9,800 bases of DNA from Candidatus Omnitrophota bacterium (GCA_016939345.1 JAFGHG010000115.1:1-9800), one strand, 5' to 3'; counted from the first letter of the stretch, positions 1 to 7,775 are shown. Notes: generated from the letters alone by a model not told the origin. Numbers and translations are program-made.

Positions 1-1
1 C

Positions 2-2233
2 AAGGACGGCCGGACCTACCTTCTGGAGGTAGACCCCTATGCCTGGATGCGCCACACCCGGCTCTTTCTTTTAAACGGCTATCCGGGAGATAAAAAAATA
101 AACAATGCCGTTTATGATAGTTTTATGCTTGCTCCTTTGGGCGCAAAGGTAACTACTCCCAGATTTCTTTTTTATTCTTCAGCTTTTCTCTACAGGGCAG
201 CCAGCTTCTTCCTGCCTGATCTGTCTTTAGAGACCTTTCTTTTTTACCTGCCTCTGTTTCATTTACTGATATTTTTTATAGCAACTTATTGTTTTTGCCG
301 GCAGTTATTTTCTCCCCTGTCTGCTTTATGGACTGTTTTTTTTCTTGGTCTGGCCCCAATATTTTTGCAAAGAAGCACCGCAGGATGGTTTGACAGCGAC
401 ATATTAAATCTCTTTTTTCCTCTTATGTGTATTTGGAGCCTTTCTTTTGGTATCAACGCAGGTAAGCTTTTTGAAAAATTATTTTTTTGTCTTATGGCCT
501 CTTTGTTTCTTGCTCTCTTTTCCTGGACCTGGGTAGGCTGGTGGTTTATCTTCCTGATAGTGAACATCTTTTTTCTTTACATGCTGGTCAACGAAACGCT
601 GATTAATTTTAAAGAAAAAGATAAGATGAGTAAAAGCCTCTATGGGATAGCTGTTTCCTATATTATTTTTACTCTTGGAAGTATTCTTTTCTGCAAGCTG
701 TTAGCTGGTATAGAACCTTTTTCTGCTACTTATAACAATATTGCAGCTAATATCAATTTCGGCCGCTCAATACAAAACTCCATTTGGCCTAATGTATATT
801 ACACAGTAAGAGAGTTACAGCCGGGTAACCTTCTTAGTATCATAAAGAGCTTTGGCCAGGTATATGCTTTTATCGCGGCCTCCCTGAGCGCCTTTTTGAT
901 TTTTATGAAGGAGAAAAGAAGCAAGAATGCATCTGCGGTTATTCTTTTAAATTTTTGGATGTTTTTTATGTTTTTAATAACCTTAAAAGCTAAAAGATTC
1001 AGCCTCTTTTTAGTCATACCTTTTAGTATTTTTCTCGGGGCAGGGCTGGATATGTTTTTTAAGTTCATTTTTTTAAAAATACACCAGGCCAGAGAAAAAG
1101 CTTTTAAGGTAATGCTGGCAACCTGCGTTCTGGGGTTAATCTTTGTAATCATCTATCCCTCCTATCATTATAGTAAAGATTTTGTTTTAGGCAGCTACCC
1201 TCTTTTAAATGACCAATGGTATAGTTTTTTGAATCAAATCAAAGAAGACACCAGCCAAGTAGCTGTTATAAACGCCTGGTGGGATTACGGCAACTGGGTA
1301 AAGGAAATAGCCGACAGAAAGGTGCTTTTTGACCCTCAGTCTCAGGACAGGCCTTTAGCTTATTGGCTGGCCAGCGCTTTATTGACTGAAGATGAATTTT
1401 ATGCCCAGCGGATTTTTAGAATGCTTAATAATTATTCAGACAGACTTTTTGATGAGATAAACAGCTACTTTAAAGATGATTTTAGATCTCTGGCCCTGCT
1501 TAAGAAGCTCTTGCATTCTCAAGAAGAAGAAGCAAAAATTATTTTAGAGGATTCAGAGCTACCTGGCGGATTAAGGCATAAGATCATAGATTGCCTTTTT
1601 GTAAAACGACCGGCCCCGGCTTATCTGATCATTGACGAAAGCATTTTGTCTAAAATTTCAACCCTTTCTTTTATAGCCAACTGGGATTTTTCCAAAGCTT
1701 ATTTACTGCAGAATGCAAAAGAACCAAAAAATAATCAGTTTAAAAGACTAAACGAATTATTTTCTCTCTCACGGCAGCAGTCAGAATCACTTTATAAAGA
1801 AATGAACCTTTCCTTGAAAAAAAAGGCATTGAGCGAGAGCCTAAGCAGAAGATTCAGTGTATTAAGACTGCCGTCCGAAGGCTCAGTTGAGGGTGGAAGT
1901 GTTTTTTTTGAAAACAGTATAATTTTTGATAGATCAACATCTCAGGGCAGGTCGCTTTTGCCCGGAAGAACCAAGTATGAGGCTTTCAGTTTTAATTACC
2001 TTTTTAACGGTGAGGAAGTGAAATTTTTTTCGAACAGGAAAGCAAATGTTTCATCGGGAGCACTTTTTCTCAACGACGGCCAGACCTGGCAGGCCCTGGA
2101 GTTTTTACCTCAGGAATTGGGAAGAAGCTTGGTTTTCAGGCTATATTTTATGAAAGCAAAGGACTTAAAGTATTTTGAGCCTTTTATCATAAATGAGCAG
2201 GCAAAGATGTATGCTTTCAGGATTATATGGTGA
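2..2233 (+). CDS. stt3: STT3/PglB-family oligosaccharyltransferase, 5'-truncated by window edge
   Basis: Integral membrane enzyme that transfers a lipid-linked oligosaccharide to asparagine in N-X-S/T sequons on the periplasmic face. The frame is open to the left edge, so the ATG at 47 is internal. The window begins in the first external loop with EVDPYAW; its Asp (32-34) matches the first catalytic Asp of the family. Numbering from Met47, the other hallmarks follow in order: GWFDSD at 113-118 (second acidic motif), TVRE at 253-256 (the SVSE/TIXE motif of external loop 5) and WWDYG at 411-415 (sequon-recognition motif). About ten hydrophobic helices fill residues 35-380, then comes a soluble C-terminal domain to 728. 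Only the first helix and N-terminus, perhaps 50 residues, appear to be missing. WWDYG is followed by NW rather than the commoner YP/YQ. The gene stops 91 bp before a pilin gene, so the pilin is a plausible substrate (inference). No other family carries this motif set. Confidence 0.93.
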   Translation, partial: KDGRTYLLEVDPYAWMRHTRLFLLNGYPGDKKINNAVYDSFMLAPLGAKVTTPRFLFYSSAFLYRAASFFLPDLSLETFLFYLPLFHLLIFFIATYCFCRQLFSPLSALWTVFFLGLAPIFLQRSTAGWFDSDILNLFFPLMCIWSLSFGINAGKLFEKLFFCLMASLFLALFSWTWVGWWFIFLIVNIFFLYMLVNETLINFKEKDKMSKSLYGIAVSYIIFTLGSILFCKLLAGIEPFSATYNNIAANINFGRSIQNSIWPNVYYTVRELQPGNLLSIIKSFGQVYAFIAASLSAFLIFMKEKRSKNASAVILLNFWMFFMFLITLKAKRFSLFLVIPFSIFLGAGLDMFFKFIFLKIHQAREKAFKVMLATCVLGLIFVIIYPSYHYSKDFVLGSYPLLNDQWYSFLNQIKEDTSQVAVINAWWDYGNWVKEIADRKVLFDPQSQDRPLAYWLASALLTEDEFYAQRIFRMLNNYSDRLFDEINSYFKDDFRSLALLKKLLHSQEEEAKIILEDSELPGGLRHKIIDCLFVKRPAPAYLIIDESILSKISTLSFIANWDFSKAYLLQNAKEPKNNQFKRLNELFSLSRQQSESLYKEMNLSLKKKALSESLSRRFSVLRLPSEGSVEGGSVFFENSIIFDRSTSQGRSLLPGRTKYEAFSFNYLFNGEEVKFFSNRKANVSSGALFLNDGQTWQALEFLPQELGRSLVFRLYFMKAKDLKYFEPFIINEQAKMYAFRIIW

Positions 2234-2259
2234 TTTATTAGTTTCAAAAAATAATTAAG

Positions 2260-2287
2260 TTGAAATTAACTGAAAAAAAGCTATACT
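2260..2287 (+). promoter_or_regulatory. sigma70-like promoter of the pilin gene
   Basis: The -35 is TTGAAA (2260-2265) and the -10 is TATACT (2282-2287), with a 16-bp spacer; each box matches consensus at 5 of 6 positions. Transcription would start near 2294, giving a leader of about 30 nt. I saw no sigma54 -24/-12 element, although many pilA genes depend on sigma54. Confidence 0.6.
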
Positions 2288-2293
2288 GGATTT

Positions 2294-2324
2294 AAAGAAA
2301 AATAATTCTTTTTTTAAAAAAATT
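2294..2324 (+). other. Shine-Dalgarno-less pilin leader with weak hairpin and T7A7 tract
   Basis: AAAGAA (2294-2299) can pair with TTCTTT (2306-2311). It is followed by seven T (2309-2315) and seven A (2316-2322), almost touching the ATG at 2325. No purine-rich ribosome binding site is present, whereas most later genes here have a strong one. An unstructured A-rich start region or a standby mechanism may recruit ribosomes (inference). Confidence 0.4.
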
Positions 2325-2783
2325 ATGGCCAGGCTCTATAAAGGCTTTACTCTTGTTGAGATTATGATAGTGGTAGGCATTATTTTGTTATTAGCAGGAA
2401 TAGCCATACCAAATCTTCTGAGAGCCAGGCTATCAGGCAGGGAAGCTGCAGCTTCAGGGGCTTTACGCACCATATCAGCAGCCGAGATATCATATCGGGC
2501 CACCCACTCTTCTTATGCGAATCTCTCTCAGCTGTACGAAGATTCTCCTCCCTACATCGATTCGGTTTTGGCTACCGGAAACCGACAGGGATATATTTTT
2601 GTAGTAAACGGAGTCAACAGCCGACAGTTTTTTGCTACAGCTGAACCCCAGTTCTTGTATCAAGGTCACAGTTATTACACAGACGAAGACGGCTTGCTTT
2701 GCAGGTCTAATAACGTCAATGTCAGCGCTCCTACAACCCATATCAGCTCTGGCTGTCCTTCAAACTTTACTGAAATAGAGTAA
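2325..2783 (+). CDS. pilA: Type IV pilin / type II pseudopilin-like precursor with three N-glycosylation sequons
   Basis: 152-residue prepilin. A 7-residue leader MARLYKG ends in the Gly required by prepilin peptidase (PilD). Mature FTLVEIMIVVG begins with Phe and carries Glu at position 5, then a hydrophobic helix to about residue 29 and IPNLLRARLSG, the usual N-terminal helix of type IV pilins. Two Cys (126 and 144) near the C-terminus could form the disulfide-bounded D-region typical of major pilins. N-X-S/T sequons occur at N66 (NLS), N132 (NVS) and N147 (NFT). None has an acidic residue at -2, so they fit the simple sequon rather than the extended D/E-X-N-X-S/T one. The start is fixed by the leader length, although no Shine-Dalgarno is visible. 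It has its own promoter and sits between the oligosaccharyltransferase and pilM. A pseudopilin role cannot be excluded; class I prepilin is near certain. Confidence 0.9.
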   Translation: MARLYKGFTLVEIMIVVGIILLLAGIAIPNLLRARLSGREAAASGALRTISAAEISYRATHSSYANLSQLYEDSPPYIDSVLATGNRQGYIFVVNGVNSRQFFATAEPQFLYQGHSYYTDEDGLLCRSNNVNVSAPTTHISSGCPSNFTEIE

Positions 2784-2812
2784 AGACTGTCATTGTTCGC
2801 CTTTATGTGCAT

Positions 2813-2841
2813 TTGACAGCGCAAAAATCTCCATATAAAAT
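2813..2841 (+). promoter_or_regulatory. Strong sigma70-like promoter of the pilM operon (P1)
   Basis: Perfect -35 TTGACA (2813-2818), 17-bp spacer, then -10 TAAAAT (2836-2841; 5 of 6). Start expected near 2848, about 65 nt before pilM. The -35 lies inside the right arm of an inverted repeat, CTGTCA (2787-2792) / TGACAG (2814-2819), which could act as an operator or a small hairpin behind the pilin stop codon. Confidence 0.65.
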
Positions 2842-2861
2842 ATTGCACCGCTAAGGGTTGG

Positions 2862-2870
2862 TGGTATAAT
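2862..2870 (+). promoter_or_regulatory. Extended -10 promoter of the pilM operon (P2)
   Basis: TGGTATAAT is a consensus TATAAT (2865-2870) with the TG of an extended -10 one base upstream. The sequence at -35 is poor (TTG only, 2843-2845), as is usual for extended -10 promoters. Start expected near 2877, some 36 nt before pilM. Confidence 0.5.
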
Positions 2871-2913
2871 AATAAAGAATAAATCAATTTCTTCAAATAA
2901 ATACATATAATAA

Positions 2914-3912
2914 ATGAGTAAAAATTGGGCAAGCAGCCTTCTTTTTAAGAAATCTTCCGAAAGCACGACGGTTATTAATATTGGCAATTATTACCTGAAA
3001 GGCCTGTTAGTAAAAGGTAATACGATAACCGACTATTTCCTAGAGAAGAATACCAACTTATCAGAAACACTTAAAAAGGTATGGGAAGAGAAAAAAATGT
3101 CTTCTGATAAGGTCAAGCTCTCATTAAAAAGCCCGGCCTGTCTGGTCAGATATTTTCCTTTCCCCAAAATGGATAAAAAAAAGCTGCACCAAGCCCTTTT
3201 TTTTGAGATGAATAAGTTTATACCTTTTTCTCCGGAAGAAGTCTATTTTGATTATTCGGTTCTCAAAGACAGCGGGCCAAACCAGCTGACTATTCTTCTG
3301 GCAGTTGCTAAAAAGGATTTAGTCGATAATATACTTGCCGTTTTTAGGCAGATGAATGTTAGGATTTCTGAGATTACCCTGGACAGCATATGCCTGGTTA
3401 ACCTCTTCTTGGCCAACAATACAGAAAGCCAGAGCTCAAACAACTGCATACTTGATATAGGTTATAAATTTTCAACCATGACCATAATAAATAAAGGGGT
3501 GCCTTTCTTGACCAGAGATGTTAAGCTTAACACAAAAGACATTTTTCAGATAATATCCCGGATAAAAGATATTCCCATTGACAGCGTGAACAATTGGCTG
3601 TCCTCATTGAAGACTTCAGAAGAGTTTTTAGAACTTTCTCAAGACAGCATTTCAAACCTTTGCAAAGAGATGAAGAACTCTTTCGACTACTTTGAGGTAA
3701 ACAGCGGAGAGCACATCAATAAGCTCTATCTAACAGGCGGCCTTTCTTGCGTAAAAAACATATCAAGGCCTTTTAATGAGTATCTGGATACAGATGTAGA
3801 CATCCTTGTTACCTTTCCTAAAGACAAATCTGGTCTGGGTCCGGTTTTTTCAGAGGAAAAGTTTGCTTCATTAAAAAACAGCTTTGCTGTCAGCTTTGGC
3901 TTGATATCTTAA
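2914..3912 (+). CDS. pilM: PilM, actin-like cytoplasmic component of the pilus alignment complex
   Basis: 332 residues, slightly shorter than the usual 350 or so. PilM is a FtsA/actin-fold protein that binds the cytoplasmic N-terminal peptide of PilN and links it to the motor ATPases. Visible blocks: an N-terminal phosphate-1-like strand VINIGNYYLKG (20-30); FEMNKFIPFSPEEV (97-110), a typical PilM stretch; CILDIGYKFSTMTI (178-191), the second phosphate loop; and LYLTGGLSCVKNI near residue 275, the adenosine motif. In the first loop the usual Asp of DIG is Asn (N22), so nucleotide hydrolysis may be altered while binding is kept (inference). First gene of the operon, 11 bp before pilN, whose INLNP peptide is its expected partner. 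No clear ribosome binding site precedes the ATG. It could equally be called MshI- or GspL-like, but the PilN/PilO context favours PilM. Confidence 0.9.
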   Translation: MSKNWASSLLFKKSSESTTVINIGNYYLKGLLVKGNTITDYFLEKNTNLSETLKKVWEEKKMSSDKVKLSLKSPACLVRYFPFPKMDKKKLHQALFFEMNKFIPFSPEEVYFDYSVLKDSGPNQLTILLAVAKKDLVDNILAVFRQMNVRISEITLDSICLVNLFLANNTESQSSNNCILDIGYKFSTMTIINKGVPFLTRDVKLNTKDIFQIISRIKDIPIDSVNNWLSSLKTSEEFLELSQDSISNLCKEMKNSFDYFEVNSGEHINKLYLTGGLSCVKNISRPFNEYLDTDVDILVTFPKDKSGLGPVFSEEKFASLKNSFAVSFGLIS

Positions 3913-3923
3913 GAATTAAGATA

Positions 3924-4496
3924 ATGGGAAAGATAACAATAAACCTTAATCCCCAAAAAGAAGCAGCTCCCAGCGATGTTATCAAAAGCATCACTTCCTA
4001 TACCCCCTTTGTGATAATAGGGGCACTGGTAGTTTTGCTGATAAGCTCTATACTCTTATTTGTTTCTTTTGGAAAAAATCAAGCCTTTAACAGCTTGAAT
4101 CAAAAGTGGAGCCATTGGGAGAATAAGGCTTCCATAATAAACCAGGTTAAGACCAATATAGCCAGCTTAGATACCGAGCGCCTGAACATTGAGGAGGTGG
4201 TTACTCCTGAGTACGAAATGTCTCCTATTCTTGGCGATATTTTTGCTTCTTTGCCCAATAATATATGGTTTGAAAGCTTTAAATTCCAGGATGGTTTTTT
4301 AAGTCTAAGAGGATATGTGGTAAAATGGCCCGAGGATCCTGAGGATCATTTAGCCTATCTTGATACATTCATACATTCTTTGCGGAACACCAAGTATTTT
4401 TCCAAAAAATTTAAAAAATTAAATATCAAAGAATCTCAAAAAGCTACCTATAATAATGTAGAGGTTCTAAGATTCATTATCGAATGCAAAAGCTGA
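3924..4496 (+). CDS. pilN: PilN, inner-membrane alignment protein
   Basis: 190 residues. It starts with the short cytoplasmic peptide ITINLNPQ, the PilN version of the INLLP motif that docks into PilM. One membrane helix follows (about 29-49), then a periplasmic coiled-coil segment (about 50-95) and a small alpha/beta domain to the end containing LPNNIWFESF, typical of the PilN fold. It is expected to form heterodimers with PilO through the coiled coil. The gap to pilM is 11 bp, with only a weak purine stretch as ribosome binding site. The 3' end overlaps the next gene by 13 bp, which suggests translational coupling. Length matches the family (about 180-200). Confidence 0.87.
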   Translation: MGKITINLNPQKEAAPSDVIKSITSYTPFVIIGALVVLLISSILLFVSFGKNQAFNSLNQKWSHWENKASIINQVKTNIASLDTERLNIEEVVTPEYEMSPILGDIFASLPNNIWFESFKFQDGFLSLRGYVVKWPEDPEDHLAYLDTFIHSLRNTKYFSKKFKKLNIKESQKATYNNVEVLRFIIECKS

Positions 4497-5041
4497 ACAT
4501 AGACAAACAAACTTTGATTTTTTCTATCTGGGTGGCAGTCCTGGTGCTGGAGCTGTTTCTGCTTCTGCCCTTTAGCATAGGCAGGATAGTGATTCTGAAT
4601 AAAAGCATTGCTGCCCTTGAAAGGGATTTGATAAATGTTCAGAGAGAATGGCCGAGAAAAGAAGAATATATAGAAAGGAAGCAGAATCTGGAATCAGATA
4701 TCGCAAATTTAAATAGCAAATTCACCCAATCCCGGGAAGTCTCGAAACTGCTTTCTTTTATTTCTTCAAGCAGCAAAGAGTTTGCGATTGAAGTCCAGGC
4801 AGTATCTCCGGGAAAATTAACAGATTACCCCGGGTCCGAGGCCGGAGAATACCAGTATTTGCCTATAAACATCAAAGCCAAGGGGCAGTATCATAATCTG
4901 GGAAGATTTTTTGATTTTCTCCAGAGAAGTGAATATTTCTTTGAAGGAAAAGAGCTCAATATGTATTACGATTATCCCTACAATAATCTGGAAATAATAT
5001 TTTCCTATTTAATCAAACAAGAAAATGTTCAGGAAGAATAG
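4484..5041 (+). CDS. pilO: PilO, inner-membrane alignment protein
   Basis: 185 residues. Short cytoplasmic N-terminus, membrane helix at about 11-35, a charged coiled coil at about 38-85, then a ferredoxin-like periplasmic domain. The latter contains YLPINIKAKGQYHNLGRFFD (135-154), the usual PilO sequence where a strand leads into a helix. It partners PilN in the ring that joins PilM to the lipoprotein PilP and the secretin. The start codon lies inside the end of pilN (13-bp overlap) and the end overlaps the next gene by 17 bp. No separate Shine-Dalgarno is seen, so reinitiation from pilN is likely. Confidence 0.88.
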   Translation: MQKLNIDKQTLIFSIWVAVLVLELFLLLPFSIGRIVILNKSIAALERDLINVQREWPRKEEYIERKQNLESDIANLNSKFTQSREVSKLLSFISSSSKEFAIEVQAVSPGKLTDYPGSEAGEYQYLPINIKAKGQYHNLGRFFDFLQRSEYFFEGKELNMYYDYPYNNLEIIFSYLIKQENVQEE

Positions 5042-5414
5042 GATATTAATTCTGCTGTTTTTTTATTTCTTGTCTTTTAACCTGTTAATTCTCGCCCAGG
5101 AACAGGAAAAAGAAAAAGCTGTCAGCGGCTACCCTTTTGATAGCAATAATCGAGACCCTTTAAGCCCTTTGATCGATAAAAGCGGGGCAATACTCATCCA
5201 TAAAGAGGTCGATCTTGAAGGCCTTAATCTAAAAGGCATTATCTACTCAAACACAGCGCCCCTGGCTATTATTAATGATGAAGTCTTATCTGAAGGCCAG
5301 GAGGTAGGCGGATATATTATCTTAGAGATAAGCGAAAAAGAAGTAAAGCTACAAAAAGGCAATGAAGGTTTTACTTTAAAACTGGAGGAAGAATGGGAAA
5401 AGTTTTCCAAATAA
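5025..5414 (+). CDS. pilP: PilP-like periplasmic secretin-partner protein
   Basis: 129 residues. A basic start followed by a long hydrophobic stretch (7-24, ending ILAQ) is a signal peptide or membrane anchor. I see no lipobox Cys, unlike classical lipoprotein PilP. YPFDSNNRDPLSPLID (36-51) matches the F-x-x-x-x-RDPF signature of PilP/GspC/GspB linkers. The C-terminal beta-domain (about 63-122, LEGLNLKGIIYSN onward) is the homology-region type that binds secretin N-domains. The same domain recurs in the GspB-like protein at 7772-8281. It overlaps pilO by 17 bp and the secretin gene by 22 bp. It could also be viewed as a MshK-type protein; position between pilO and the secretin supports PilP function. 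Confidence 0.8.
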   Translation: MFRKNRILILLFFYFLSFNLLILAQEQEKEKAVSGYPFDSNNRDPLSPLIDKSGAILIHKEVDLEGLNLKGIIYSNTAPLAIINDEVLSEGQEVGGYIILEISEKEVKLQKGNEGFTLKLEEEWEKFSK

Positions 5415-6952
5415 CTTTAGTTTCCTTTTTTATGGTTTCATGCTTTCTATCTTCTAGTTATGCCAAAGAGGATTTTAAATTCAAAGATGCCGATATCCAG
5501 ATAGTCCTTCAGGCAATTGCTCAAAAGGCAGTTATTGAAGTTGACGAGGAAGGAAAAGTTACCAGAAAGGTGAATATAATCGTCAGCCCTGAAGTAAGAG
5601 GCCTGGTTACGGTAAACCTCACTGATGTAGAATGGCTTACAGCCTTGGAAGGGATTCTCAAAGCTTATGGTTATGGTTATGAATGGATTGAAAACGACTT
5701 AATACTGGTTGCCACTTTGGAGGATTTGGCTGAACAAAGGGAAAAAGGCGCTATAGCTGCCCAGCAGGAGCCTTTAGAGGTAAAGACTTATACCCTAAAG
5801 TATCTCGACGCCAATAATGTTAAGACCATGGTAGAGCCCCAGTTGAGCCCAAGAGGCAGGATATCTGTGCTCGAGATCGAGCCTTTAAAAGGCTGGAAAG
5901 CCAGAGGCGGCTATAAAGTCAAGGGTGAGGAGGTCACTGAAAGAGCAATAAGGGAAGAAGGAGCTCGTCCAAGGGCAAAAAAACTTATAATAACTGAAAC
6001 AAAGTCTAACATAAGAAACATAATCGAAGCCATAAAAGCAATTGATATTATGCCTCGTCAGGTTTTGATAAAAGCAAGGATTATGGAGGTTAACAGGGAT
6101 ACTCTTAAGGATTTAGGCTTTGATCTCGGGACCGGCGCAACAGGCGCAACCGGAAGTACATTTTCTATTTTGGGCGCAAGCAAAAAGAACACCAGCGGAG
6201 TCGGAGGTTATTTCTCAGGCGATGTTTCTCCCTCGGTTTTTGACGCTAAATCTTCCGATATAACATCAACTATGCCCTATGCAGCCGGTATGGAATTTAT
6301 TTTCAGAAAATTTACAGGAGCTCAATATGAAATTGTTCTTCATGCCCTGGAAGAAGATGCAGATACCAATACTTTATCAGCACCCCAGGTTGTTACCCTC
6401 GACGGGCAAGAGGCATATATAATTGTCGGCGAGAAAAGGCCAATCATCAAGTCTGAAATACAATCAAGCGAGACAAGCGTAGGCATCAGCAAAGAGCTTG
6501 ATTATTATCAGAATCTGGGAATCGAACTTAATGTTGTCCCCCAGGTATCAGATGACGGATATATTAATATGTCTCTTTATCCTTCTGTAACTTCTTCTTC
6601 TGAGAATGTCACTGCTACCTCAACAGTCAACAGCCAGACGACATCTGACGAGTACCCGATAATACTTGTCCGGGAAACGCAGACTCAGGTTCTGCTTAAA
6701 GACGGAGAAACCGTAGTTATCGGAGGGCTGCTTAAAGACGTTAAAAGCGAAGGCGTTATAAAAGTACCTTTTCTCGGCGATCTTCCTTTAATCGGTCTGG
6801 CCTTCCAAAGAAGGACCTTTGATACAGAAAAAATCGACTTGCTGATCTTTATAACAGCTCATATTTTGACACCGGGAGAAACAGTGCCGCAGAGTTATTT
6901 AGCTACAAAACCGGTGACTACTCAGTTTAAAAAAATAGTTGATCAGTGGTAA
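5393..6952 (+). CDS. pilQ: Outer-membrane secretin (PilQ/MshL-like)
   Basis: 519 residues; forms the gated outer-membrane ring through which the pilus or substrate passes. N-terminal export signal: either a lipobox MVSC (14-17), as in MshL-type lipoproteins, or signal peptidase I cleavage after SYA (24). Then an N0/STN-like domain (about 26-112), a single N1 (KH-like) domain (about 129-218), and the secretin barrel region (223-495) with the signature VPFLGDLPLIGLAF at 458-471. No AMIN domains, so it is much shorter than classical PilQ and nearer MshL in design. N1 carries an unusual charged insertion at about 160-197, rich in Lys, Arg, Glu and Gly. A strong ribosome binding site (GGAGGAAG) precedes the ATG, which sits inside the end of the pilP-like gene. 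Secretin identity is secure; PilQ versus MshL/GspD rests on the PilMNO context. Confidence 0.92.
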   Translation: MGKVFQITLVSFFMVSCFLSSSYAKEDFKFKDADIQIVLQAIAQKAVIEVDEEGKVTRKVNIIVSPEVRGLVTVNLTDVEWLTALEGILKAYGYGYEWIENDLILVATLEDLAEQREKGAIAAQQEPLEVKTYTLKYLDANNVKTMVEPQLSPRGRISVLEIEPLKGWKARGGYKVKGEEVTERAIREEGARPRAKKLIITETKSNIRNIIEAIKAIDIMPRQVLIKARIMEVNRDTLKDLGFDLGTGATGATGSTFSILGASKKNTSGVGGYFSGDVSPSVFDAKSSDITSTMPYAAGMEFIFRKFTGAQYEIVLHALEEDADTNTLSAPQVVTLDGQEAYIIVGEKRPIIKSEIQSSETSVGISKELDYYQNLGIELNVVPQVSDDGYINMSLYPSVTSSSENVTATSTVNSQTTSDEYPIILVRETQTQVLLKDGETVVIGGLLKDVKSEGVIKVPFLGDLPLIGLAFQRRTFDTEKIDLLIFITAHILTPGETVPQSYLATKPVTTQFKKIVDQW

Positions 6953-6974
6953 ATTTATAAGTTAAGGTTTTTCT

Positions 6975-7775
6975 ATGTATCTGGAAATTTACGGAATAAA
7001 AAAATCGCCTTTTAATATTACCGCAGACCCCGGTTTTTTTTATGAAAGTGTTACCCATAAAGAAGCTTTAGCTGCTCTTTTATACGGCATACAGGAAAAG
7101 AAAGGCATTGTTCTTATAACCGGCGAAGTGGGAACAGGCAAGACTACACTTTGCAAGACACTCCTTAACAGGCTGGACTCAAGTATCAAGACTTCAGTTA
7201 TGTTAAGCTGTCCCAGCTTTAGCCATACCCAGCTCCTTCAGGCTATAGTCGAGGATTTTGGAATCAAACCCCTAAAGAAAAGCCGTTTTGATATCATAAA
7301 GCAGCTTAACTCTTTTTTGATAGATGTTAACCTTTCAGGTTCAACAGCTGTCCTGATAATCGATGAGGCTCAAAATCTAAGCCCAAGCCAGCTTGAGCAC
7401 ATAAGACTCTTGTCAAATCTTGAGACTGCCCAGGAAAAACTGCTTCAGATAGTCCTTGTCGGCCAGCCGGAACTGGCCGATAAATTAAACCAGCCGAAAT
7501 TGCGCCAGATAAGCCAGCGCATCTTTGTAAAACACAGCTTAAGACCTTTAAAATCTGAAGAAGTAAAAAGGTATATTGAACACAGGCTGAATATCTCAGA
7601 ATTGGAGGATTTTTTAATCATGCCTGAGAGCTATGATTTAATCTTTGAATTTTCTAAAGGCATCCCCCGTTTGATAAATATGCTTTGCGACCGGGCATTG
7701 CTTTTGGGTTTTGTCAAAAACTGCAGGGTATTTGATGCCGGCACTATAAAAGCTTGTATTGAGGAATTAAAATGA
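6975..7775 (+). CDS. gspA: GspA/ExeA/MshM-type AAA ATPase
   Basis: 266-residue soluble ATPase. The opening YLEIYGIKKSPFNITADP followed by FFY is the family hallmark. Walker A GEVGTGKT (50-57), Walker B VLIIDEAQ (126-133), sensor-1 strand IVLVGQPEL (159-167), a QRI arginine-finger region (181-183) and sensor-2 GIPRLIN (229-235) are all intact. Aeromonas ExeA has a membrane helix and peptidoglycan-binding domain after the ATPase; both are absent, so this is the short form, like MshM. ExeA with ExeB helps the secretin pass or anchor to peptidoglycan. The gene lies 22 bp after the secretin gene and its stop overlaps the gspB start by 4 bp (ATGA), implying paired synthesis. An AAGG about 9 bp before the start is the likely ribosome binding site. 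Confidence 0.9.
   Translation: MYLEIYGIKKSPFNITADPGFFYESVTHKEALAALLYGIQEKKGIVLITGEVGTGKTTLCKTLLNRLDSSIKTSVMLSCPSFSHTQLLQAIVEDFGIKPLKKSRFDIIKQLNSFLIDVNLSGSTAVLIIDEAQNLSPSQLEHIRLLSNLETAQEKLLQIVLVGQPELADKLNQPKLRQISQRIFVKHSLRPLKSEEVKRYIEHRLNISELEDFLIMPESYDLIFEFSKGIPRLINMLCDRALLLGFVKNCRVFDAGTIKACIEELK

Noticed and set aside
286..567. Minus-strand reading frame of 93 codons within the stt3 gene
   Set aside because: It lies wholly inside a gene with intact family motifs on the other strand and encodes no recognisable domain.
799..1152. Minus-strand reading frame of 117 codons within stt3
   Set aside because: Antisense shadow over the TVRE-containing region; composition is the complement of hydrophobic helices.
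2234..2324. Sigma54 promoter ahead of the pilin
   Set aside because: No GG-N10-GC pair at suitable spacing; a sigma70-like pair is present instead.
2490..2987. Minus-strand reading frames across the pilin and the pilM promoter region
   Set aside because: They overlap the clear pilin gene, run through the promoters and have no recognisable product.
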